From Notolepis coatsorum (Eukaryota > Chordata > Actinopteri > Aulopiformes > Paralepididae): a DNA stretch of 64,000 nucleotides. Shown here piece by piece: positions 56,175 to 64,000 of this stretch (position 1 is its first letter; each line of letters starts with the position of its first letter). The DNA lies in contig CAXASK010002034.1 in the NCBI GenBank assembly GCA_963971535.1, positions 32,001 to 96,000 of the forward strand, in the 5' to 3' direction. The position numbers and the translations under genes are program-made. The notes below the pieces were generated by a model, which saw only the letters and a program-made list of their open reading frames with translations, searched no databases and was not told the origin of the DNA.

Positions 56175-56300
56175 TGGAGAACGGCGGCTGGGTGGCGTAG
56201 CGGACATACCCTCGTCACCAACGCAGGAGATGCTGGGTTCGACTCGGTGTCCCGTTAACCAGTGTTGCAGTTCTCTCGGCCTGCGCTCAGGGTGAAGGTA
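56175..56300 (+). mobile_element. tRNA-derived SINE head or tRNA-like relic
   Basis: GGGTGGCGTAGCGGAC resembles a Pol III A box and GGGTTCGACTCGG, about 45 bases later, a B box. AACGG upstream could pair with CCGTT downstream like an acceptor stem. The spacing fits a tRNA-like module, but no credible anticodon stem is seen, so a SINE head is more likely than a tRNA gene. Confidence 0.4.
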
Positions 56301-57329
56301 GGAGTCATGACCGGACTGGTTAACCTGACTTCTTCTTTTCTTCCCTTCTAAATGTTTTGTAATAACGATGTTTCCAAAACATGTGTTGCTGCAATACATT
56401 GAGGATACGACGCGTGTTGTGTGTGAATTGTCTTGTCACTGGTATAGCTTCTCTCTCCGTAGTAAATCGGCGTTGTTTTTTACATGTGTAAAAATGAACT
56501 GGTTTGGTTGTGATGAGAACATGTGTGTTCATGTAACGTTGTACCGTGGGTGAACTCACAACTAAGAGGGTTAGTTAAACCTGTGAAGCTATGTTTAGTG
56601 ACATGTGATTGAGGAATGAATCTTTTCTCAGCCTGTGATGACAATGAACAGCATGTTCACACATTAACAGGGGTGCCTGTTCACCTTGGTCATATCAAGG
56701 GTAAGATAGGAGGGGTGACCCCCCGGTTTCCCTGGGGCTTCCCCCCCCTTCTCTCAGACATGTTGTTTACAATATATTGTGTCACTGTGTTAGTGGGGAT
56801 ACGATGTTGCTGGGGTTGTGCTTCCGCTTGAGAAACAATTTTTTCCTAAAGAAAAGGTTGTTTGGTCACTTATCATGTGTGCTTAGCAAGGTCTGTGGCC
56901 ATTACATAATCGAGGACTTGTGTCTTCTCTCGTTATGAAAAACGGCGTTCCTCTGTAGTAAGAGTGTACTTGCCATTTTTTGTTGTGATGAAGGGTTGTG
57001 TGTGTCGTTGTGATCTACAACTGGGTTAGGTTTGGTCCACAGAAGCACATGTGTAAGTCTGGACCGGGGCTCTTAAAGGGGCCCTCTCTGTTCTGTGTTT
57101 TTCCTTAGTAAAACTCAGATAGCAGGTTAGCACATGAGCTATGTGAAGCTGGTAATGCTTCATGTAGCAGGCTATGACTGGGTCATGGCTCTACTTTGTC
57201 ATTACATCGTATCAGGGGTGAGGGGTCGTAAAGGGGTGAACTGGTAAACCTTTCCTTCCCTTTTCTGATTGGTCAGGGGTTAAAACCACCTGTCTTTCAG
57301 GGTTCCTGTCACGTTGCAGTTCGGCACGT

Positions 57330-57460
57330 TACAGGGTCTGGGGGGGGGGGGGGCGGTTTTCCTGGTCCCACGCCCTGAAAGATTGGGCGCGTGCACCGCG
57401 GAAATTCCCCCGCCATAGAGTACGTCACTGAGCTCGTCTCTATTGGTAAGACTTCCGTGA
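57330..57460 (+). promoter_or_regulatory. Possible GC-rich promoter-like stretch
   Basis: A 14-G tract ending in GGGCGG, then TACGTCAC (CRE-like) and CTATTGG (CCAAT on the - strand) within 100 bp. Pattern only, with no transcript support. Confidence 0.2.
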
Positions 57461-60369
57461 GTTGTTCAGGTTCCATGTTATGGATCTGTTTCAGGGAGTT
57501 GTCAGAGCTCCTCCTTACGAAGCTCCTCCTCGGGGAGAAGTGCCTTCTGTGAGTTCGGACTCTCCTTCCCTGTGAGGGAGCCTCCTCAGAGTTTCAGAGC
57601 CTCCTCCTCAGATTGTCAAAGTGAGTAGAACTTCAAAAAGGAGTTCTGCTCTATTGTGTGTGTATTAGATTTAATTCGATTATTGAGTGTGTATTGGTTC
57701 AGTGCCTCCTCCTCGGAGAGCCCTAACCCAAGTGTTACATAGCTCAATGTTGCAATATTTCTTTTCAATTTATACAGCTCGCGTGGGAAGTCTCTCTGGG
57801 GATTCCCGTCTCCTCCCTGTGGTGAGGGTGGTGGGATGTAAACATTTAAATAATTTTTACCCTCAGCCGCGTCACGTGGGATTCATGTCAGTCTGTGTTT
57901 CTTTCTTTTTTAAATAAAAAGAGGAAAGAACATGAAGCACGACGGCTCCTTGTCGTTCTCTCAGGCGACTTGGAGGAACAATGTCTGGTGTCTTGTTAGA
58001 CTATCCATTGATGTGTTTGGGTCTCGACGCGTACATAGTGCTGGCTCTGGGTGTTTCTGATAGGAATCACACATGAGGCTGGTGCGCCTTGGTTGCTCGT
58101 TATTAAAACGGCGTTTTTATAGGGCAACTGGGATGGAGTTTTGTCTCTTCCGAGCGCCAGTTTCCTAGGTTTGTCTTGACGACTTCTCGTTCATATCTGG
58201 GGGATGTTAACGGAATAGATCAGAACATAGGTAGAGGGGTCTCACACCCTTGGGGTGGGCCACTGAGTGCGGTACAAATGGGACCGTCTGGGTGGCGCCC
58301 TCTTTTCATGTTTTAGATCGACACGCATACCTACCCCCTCTCTTGGAGTGGGCATGTCGGCGTGGTTAGGGCACGGGACTGGTTCTGGTCGCGCTGGTCC
58401 AGGGCACTTAACCCGTTGTCCGCCGGGGACACAGATCTGCTGTTCTGGTACCCTGAGGGACTTGTGCTTTTTTCGGGGGGGAAAATGCCGGGTCGGCCCG
58501 GGTGTCACAGGGTTGGGCGTTATGGTGACCCTTTGTTGGGTACATGTTGTACCTGGCACTATCATGGGGGCTAGTTCTCCTTTCTTTTCGCTCCTCTCTC
58601 ACACATGGCGAAGAGGGGGCTGTTGGGGTGGTCTTCTGGACCTCCTCTGGCATCCCTGTGTGCTTCCCGGGCCGCCGGGCCCGGTCCGAAGTTGTGTTTC
58701 GTCGACCCGTAGGCCTGGAATAACCCCTTTTTGAAAACTGAAACACTTGTACTGCGGTGATATAACCGCAAGTGTGTTTTGGAGTTTTTTCTTGAGGGGT
58801 TATAGGAACAACCACCGCATGTGGTACCAAGAGGGTGGTTGATTCCCTGGTGTGTTGGAGCAGAGTCAACTCCCGGGTTACCCGGTTGAGTGTGCCCCAG
58901 CACGTTCATGACGTCTGCCAATCGTGTCAGCCTTCTCTGCCTCAACCCTTCTGGGTGGTTTTTTTTTTGATGGAGGCTTTGTCATGGTGCGCAACAATGC
59001 CAGCATACGCCCCTTCTGCCGGGGTGCTGTTTTCAGTTGACCCCTTTGGCGCCTGTCTCGTCCGCAGTGCTCCAGGCTCGGGTCTAAAGCCTGCTGCCTG
59101 GTTTTCCCCGGTGCGCTGCCTGCTTCCGTTATAGTTAGCCTTTTGAGTGCTTCAAGTTACGGCCATGCTGACTGCCTGTGTTGCAGGGTCAGTGTGCCAA
59201 GCGGCGTACTAGTGGGGGGAAGGGCCCGCTCTTGGAGGGGCCCTGTCCGAATACGCTGGCGATGTGGGGGGCGGTGTCACTAAGTGACCGCCTGGTGAGG
59301 TCTTGATGTTTGGCGTCATTGACCTCTCCGGGCCCCCTTTTTCCAGGGGATCCAGTCCCTTCAGGGGGTCTGGGTCTTCCTTCGCGCTCCACTGCTACGG
59401 CCTTGCCACGGGGTTGAGTTTGCTCTTGACTCCGTGATTTTGGGGGCAGTAACGAGGTTTGTTCTTTCCGTTCGTTCCCTGGTGGCATGCGGGTTGTGCG
59501 TGTGTGTAGTCGTGGGGTCAAGCCACGGTCTGCTCACCCTGTGCGTTGAGTTGCTCGAGTTCCTCTTCGCACGGTCGGATCCGTCTCCCTCCCATCCTCC
59601 AATAGGGAGGGTATCCCTCCATTAGGGAGGGTCGGGGGGGCTCGGTCCTCTCCGGTCTGATGGTTGTGGGGGGCCTCAGCGGGGTGCATTTGTCAAGCTT
59701 CTGGCTTCCGCTCAGCTCCTGTTGTGCAGAATGACGCTGAGCGGAAACCAGTATGTGTCAGGATGCCACTGCGGCCCTTGACCTCGCCTTGTGGTGAAAG
59801 TTTGGGAAGGAGGCGAGTAGGTGACCACACACCTGCTTATGAAGGTAAGCGGATAGGGGTGTGGCCAGACGGATGTCGGTATGTAAAGGTACATTGTGGA
59901 GTTTTTTATTCAGTGCTGTGCACGAAGTGAGGTTAGTGCAGAATGACGCTGAGCGTCACCAGTATTCATAGAACTTGGTTATATACATAACCTTACGATA
60001 ACCAGAGTGTCTTGCTCTTGAGGAGTAAAACCTAGAGCGCCCTCTGTAGGTCAGAACTAAACATTACCAAACTCACTGAACATTATGAACATAATGTCAA
60101 CTCTGTGAACCATGGACATTACTGTACATCAACCACGCCACACGAGCACTTCTCTATGCGTTCCATATGGAAACGTCCGTCCTGGCGGTGCCCGTCCGGT
60201 ATAACGTTGATTCCAAAAAGGAAGTAATGTATTTAGAACAGTAGAGTTGGAAGGGGTGGTGGAGTTGCTATGTATGTAAAATAGTTAATCTCTGTTATAC
60301 TGTTACTACAGTATAAAGAGATCCACCAAGCCGGTAACATTCATTTTTAGAACACTGGTCATTTATTTC

Positions 60370-60989
60370 GAAAACAATTATACAGGGCAGAACATGTTGG
60401 CAACTGTTGGCAGTAAGACATCATCCCCAATTCCATTTTCAGCCCTTCCCTAATAATGTTGTACTGGAAGCATTTAAATCCATTGATACCAGGGAATTAA
60501 CTGGAGATGATAATTTCTTACACAGATTAGCTGCACCTTTAATTAACCTTTAATATATGTAATCCCTATTAAAGGGTATAATCCCTATTGCCTGGAAAGC
60601 GGCCTATGTAACCATGTTTCATAAAGGTGGAGATAGAAGTGACCTAAATAACTATTGACCAATCTCCATGTTATCCTGCCTAGAAAATATCCTGGAATCA
60701 TTGGTAAATAACCAATTCAAAATATTCTGTTTAAACCCACATCAATCTGATTTCCTGTGGGTAAACTGCGGCAAAATATGGTCTTCTTAGGAACAGTGCC
60801 AGCTTCCCAATGACAGCAGAAAGAGAGTTGTTGAAGCAGTTTTCATGTGTGTTGGACTATGGAGATGTCATTTACAGACATGCGGCAGCTTCCACTCGTC
60901 TGCACTTGGATTCTGTATCATTCAGCCATTAGATTGATCACCAGTGATGGTTATGGTGCTCACCATTGTGACCTGTATAGTAGTGTTGG
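60370..60989 (+). pseudogene. Degraded LINE, part 1
   Basis: Fragments in order: LPNNVVLEAFKSIDTREL, GDDNF, then IPIAWKAAYVTMFHKGGDRSD and PISMLSCLENILESLVNNQ (RT block). After a deletion come LDYGDVIYRHAAAS-like sequence and SAIRLITSDGYGAHHCDLYS. Several stops and frame changes. The CDLYSSVGW reading is cut by an insert and resumes after 62111. Confidence 0.7.
60963..60989. repeat. 27-bp direct repeat, left copy
   Basis: Identical to 62111-62137 and flanks the composite insert. Probably a target duplication. Confidence 0.75.
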
Positions 60990-61021
60990 TTATGGTGCAC
61001 ACCATTACATTCACAATACAT

Positions 61022-61195
61022 TACATTTAGTAATTTAGCTGACGCTTTTATCCAAAGCGACTTACACGTTTTGTACAACTAGACAGCAGCAGGAAGGGTA
61101 CAACTCTATCAGCTGAGTAACAATGTTCATCAAAGTGTTGAGTGCTACAGTGTAGGTTAGTATATTAGTGCATGACAGTAAGGTTAGTTAGGGTT
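61022..61195. mobile_element. Teleost interspersed repeat (same family as 46386-46520)
   Basis: TTTAGCTGACGCTTTTATCCAA core followed by TTGTACAACTAGACAGCAGC. Confidence 0.6.
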
Positions 61196-61410
61196 ATATT
61201 TTTTATTTTCTATTTTTATTTATTTTTTTGATAATGATTGAAGAAGTGCGTCTTTTGTCGACGGTGAAAGATTGGATGGGTTTTGGCTGTCCTAACTGTG
61301 GTGGGAAGTTCGTTCCACCATTGTGGGGCAAAGACAGAGGATAGGCGACTTCTCTTTGATGACCCTCCTGGAGCTCGGATAGGAGTAGGTCTGAGGCGGC
61401 CAGAAGATGC

Positions 61411-62110
61411 AGAGTCAAGTCAAGTCAAGTCAAGTCAAGAGTTTTAATTGTCACGGCATACAGGTATACAATGAAATGCGGCTGGTCTTGCCCGCGACGA
61501 TGTGCAATACAGTGGTACAACATATAATAGAATCCGATAAAAATACAGTGGTACAACATATTAATAGAATCCAGTAAAAAACAACAGTGCAATAAACAGG
61601 TACATGGTGTGCCATCTCGGTATCTGTACATAGTATTTACAGAGCATATAGGACATGCTAGGTAGCTTTAGTAGTGCAATACACTGTTCCTGATGTTATA
61701 CTAATTTAAAGTGGCCTTTCCTCTGGCCATAAGTGTGCGTATGTGCGGCATGAGTGTTAAAGTGGCTGCTAGTGTGTGAGCGTGCTCAGCGTGCGTGTCG
61801 TGTATGTGCTTGTGTGTGCTTGTGTGTGGATAGTTCAGTTTCTGTGTCTCTCAATGTTCATTGTTCAAGGCTCTGATGGCCTGGGGGAAGAAGCTTAGCC
61901 TAAGCCTCTCCGTCCTAATAGCTGGGGTTCGCAGGCGTCTGCCTGACCTCAGCAGCTGGAACAGGCTGTTATTGGGGTGGTGGGGGTCTTTCATTATCCT
62001 GCAGGCTCTGGATTTGCACCTCTTGTTGTATAGAGCCTGCAGGGGAGGTAGCGCAATACCCAGAGAATAGGGGTCTTGAGGGTGTGTAGTTAGAGACCAT
62101 TGTCCGGAGG
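61411..62110 (-). pseudogene. Rex/CR1-type LINE 3' end, - strand
   Basis: Tail (GTCAA)n at 61415-61438, then a 3' UTR. On the - strand it encodes LPPLQALYNKRCKSRACRIM and FFPQAIRALNNEH, the last ~90 residues of the family also seen at 23245-24134. 5'-truncated at about 62110, next to the right 27-bp repeat. Confidence 0.82.
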
Positions 62111-62443
62111 CCATTGTGACCTGTATAGTAGTGTTGGATGGTCCTCTCTTGCAGAGAGGAGAGAGTTGCATTGGCATCTGTTTCTATATAAAGCCATCAT
62201 TGGAGATTTGCCAAAATGATCTCGCCTTGCTATTGGAGTGGACATCTAGACCCTATGATACACAATCCAATGATTGGCTAACACTTGAAGCACCCAGAGT
62301 TTGTACTGACTGAACTACTGAGCTTTTAGTTTCTGCACTCTTAACAAGTGGAACATCATACAAAACGTTCTAAAACTCAATATTTTTGGTCAGTTTAAAT
62401 CCTTAATCCCCAACCATACCACCATAATCCGCTGTTGTTTTAA
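62111..62443 (+). pseudogene. Degraded LINE, part 2
   Basis: Repeats the 27-bp target, then continues WSSLAERRELHWHLFLYKAI, the expected sequence after HCDLYSSVG of part 1. Interrupted at 62440 by the third TTAA element. Confidence 0.68.
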
Positions 62444-62994
62444 AGGTCCTGTGTATAAATGGCCTTTTCCAGTGTTTAGCATTGTTTTATAGCAATGGGG
62501 GTTTATATCAATGGGTCTGTTTCTCTAATTACCATTTTGGCGGATTGCTCTAATTTATTTGAGACAATCTCCTCCCCCAGTGAATTAGGTCATTCTGATT
62601 TGACTCGCAATGCGACGTAGCAAGGAGCTGATCTGCAGTAACTCCCCCTCTATGGTTGTAGCGCAACCATTCGCTCAAAAGCAGAGCGAGTGGAAATACC
62701 CCACACTTCCTCAAGCAGGTTTTGACAGAGAGGCAGAGAACGAGCGAGCGAGAGAGAGGGAGAGAGAGAGATAGAGAGGGAGAGAGAGAGGGAGAGAGAG
62801 AGAGAGAGATAGAGAGGGACAGGAGCTTCTGTCGGGGAAACAAACACACACGCATTTAAACACACACAACATGGACCGGCGCGTGGGGCTGGTGTGGGTC
62901 TTCTCCCTGGGAGCACTCGCATACAGTATCACTGTCAAAATATCTTTGACTCCCATGTTGTGTGTAAATGCTCCATCTCCCTCTCTCTCTCCCT

Positions 62995-63049
<55 letters not shown>

Positions 63050-63271
63050 AGTCGCAGACTGTGGGTGACTGTCACTCAAAGCGCTTATGGGCGGAGCCCA
63101 GCCAAAACAGCTTGAAATCTTGAAGTCGAAAATTTGTGCTTTTGAGTACTTGATAAAAAATATAAAATAATGAATTCTTTATTTTATTTTTTTACAGATG
63201 TGTTCCATAGACTCACAGGAATTGTGTAAAGTTGCCCAAATAGTGAAAAGGAATAGCAATGCATGTCCCCT
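62444..63271. mobile_element. TTAA-flanked DNA element, copy 3
   Basis: 828 bp between TTAA at 62440-62443 and 63272-63275. Right end (complement) AGGGGACATGCATTGC; left end AGGTCCTGTGTATAAATGG is more divergent. The outer ~200 bp match copies 1 and 2. The middle has facing (GA)n (62750-62817) and (CT)n (62976-63045) tracts around a non-repetitive stretch. Confidence 0.75.
62871..63068 (+). CDS. Hypothetical short ORF inside TTAA element copy 3
   Basis: ATG in a strong context (ACAACATGGAC), then MDRRVGLVWVFSLGALAYS, with a basic start, hydrophobic core and small residues as in a signal peptide. The frame runs on into the CT repeat, so only the first ~35 residues look natural. It could be a captured first exon of a host gene, or chance. 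Confidence 0.25.
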
Positions 63272-63385
63272 TTAATTGATTGTACATACTATTTCATGTA
63301 TTTATTATGTATTCTCATTGAAAATAAGAACTTGCCCTCAATGAATTTTCGAGTTGAAATAAAGATTGAATGAATGAATAATTAC
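63272..63385 (+). mobile_element. Degraded LINE, 3' end and tail
   Basis: After the TTAA element the LINE 3' UTR continues (GTACATACTATTTCATG...) and ends GTTGAAATAAAGATTGAATG with a (TGAA)n tail. Confidence 0.6.
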
Positions 63386-64000
63386 AATGGCGAAGGTGGG
63401 CCGGACGCGTCTATTCTTATCCTAACGGATTTATGCGTCCGCGTTCGCGTTCTGCGATCTGATTGGCCACTGACGTACGCTAGTTTTGCCCCCGGTAAGT
63501 TATCTATGCCAGTTACGCCCAGCTCGCACCTGCATTATCCAATTCATCTTTGAACTGAATCATTCCAGCAAAGTAGGCTTCTATTATTCGAATCACTGTT
63601 TTAATGGGTATCACAGTAGTAAGTCCTACTGTAGAACATGACATATTAGCATGACATCTGATTTATTAATGCCAATACTAAAGATCAGGGACAAACGCAA
63701 TTGGCACAAGTATAAATTAAGGATTAGTCACTCAGTTTTAACATCTGACTTAGCTCACCTCGTTAGTCTGCTTGCTGTGGATCCTATGGTCACAAGTTCA
63801 AATCACTCTTGGTACAAGTTTTTTTATTTTCTTTTGTTTAATTAATTTATCCACTCTGTTGGATGGTCTGTATGTATATGTATGTATTGTGCTGTATAAT
63901 GACAATACATTTGAATCGAATCTCATTTTGAAATCGCTACGCTGCCTATGGACACGACAGTGGCAGCCAGCTTCGGAGGTCATTGCATTGCACCATGGTG
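63386..64000. other. No gene recognised
   Basis: CpG-containing then AT-rich sequence. About 63870-63925 resembles another LINE tail (GTGCTGTATAATGACAATAC). Nothing else is supported. Confidence 0.4.

Larger units (their letters stand above)
54894..59982. mobile_element. 5.1-kb unit with 196-bp inverted terminal repeats, class unknown
   Basis: The left arm 54894-55089 and the right arm 59787-59982 are near-perfect inverted copies (for example CGTCATTCTGCACTAACC, CACTGAATAAAAAACTCC and TTCATAAGCAGGTGTGTGG on the left, complemented on the right). A further partial copy of the end motif (GCAGAATGACGCTGAGCG) lies just inside the right arm at 59727. I did not find a clear target duplication. The interior has no recognised transposase; it is moderately GC-rich from 57300 to 59700 with frames open on both strands. 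Alternatives are a segmental inverted duplication or a non-autonomous DNA transposon. Confidence 0.6.

Noticed and set aside
58345..58420. Second tRNA-like A box (GTGGTTAGGGCAC)
   Set aside because: No B box at the right spacing and no cloverleaf pairing.
58242..59521. Frames of 97-155 codons on both strands in the 5.1-kb unit
   Set aside because: Overlapping on opposite strands in GC-rich DNA, without domain-like patterns; not supported as genes.

Overview
The window looks like intergenic DNA from a teleost fish nuclear genome. It has long AC, AG, ATT and ATC microsatellites, L2/CR1- and Rex-type LINE tails, BEL/Pao and Ty3/Gypsy-type LTR elements, many hAT-type elements with 8-bp target duplications, and a TTAA-flanked short DNA transposon family. 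Species cannot be fixed from sequence alone. I found no convincing host protein-coding gene, no rRNA or functional tRNA gene, no CRISPR array and no bacterial-type operon. Nearly all recognisable coding sequence belongs to transposable elements (TEs), mostly broken.

Layout. 0-10.9 kb: hAT terminus, LINE 3' ends, a probable solo LTR (3.76-4.84 kb) carrying a 33-bp minisatellite, an L2-like LINE tail (5.3-6.1 kb), a hAT-type element with a LINE tail nested in it (6.56-7.49 kb), a small TA-flanked MITE and simple repeats. 10.88-17.67 kb: BEL/Pao copy 1 on the + strand, with near-identical 1.4-kb LTRs, a perfect 5-bp target duplication and one 1279-codon open frame; it has lost late gag, protease and early reverse transcriptase but keeps RNase H and integrase. 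19.5-34.2 kb: one LINE taken apart by insertions (a TTAA element, an unclassified retro-insert, BEL/Pao copy 2 on the - strand and a duplicated segment). Its protein reading resumes in frame across two of the breaks. BEL copy 2 keeps gag, protease and RT but lacks integrase, so the two BEL copies carry complementary deletions. 34.3-37.8 kb: two hAT-type elements with perfect 8-bp target duplications, one with recognisable transposase remnants. 37.6-39.1 kb: a segment also present almost identically at 22.65-24.13 kb.

39.2-46.4 kb: a broken Gypsy-type gag on the - strand with an upstream primer-binding site, then an unusual array of four LTRs separated by three 713-bp internal regions, all on the - strand. 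Each internal region carries a proline-rich open frame that starts inside the adjacent LTR. 46.4-51.5 kb: short interspersed repeats, a probable solo LTR, an L2-like LINE remnant (- strand), a TTAA element and two unusual tandem-repeat fields. 51.6-54.7 kb: another LINE split by a 1256-bp hAT-type element with a perfect 8-bp duplication. 54.9-60.0 kb: a 5.1-kb unit bounded by 196-bp inverted repeats with no recognised transposase, the least explained structure here. 60.4-63.4 kb: a degraded LINE split by a composite retro-insert with 27-bp flanking repeats and by a third TTAA element.

The elements do not form a pathway. What can be read is a stratigraphy: the target duplications and restored reading frames give an order of insertion, and the near-identical LTR pairs and the 1.46-kb duplicated segment indicate that several events are recent.
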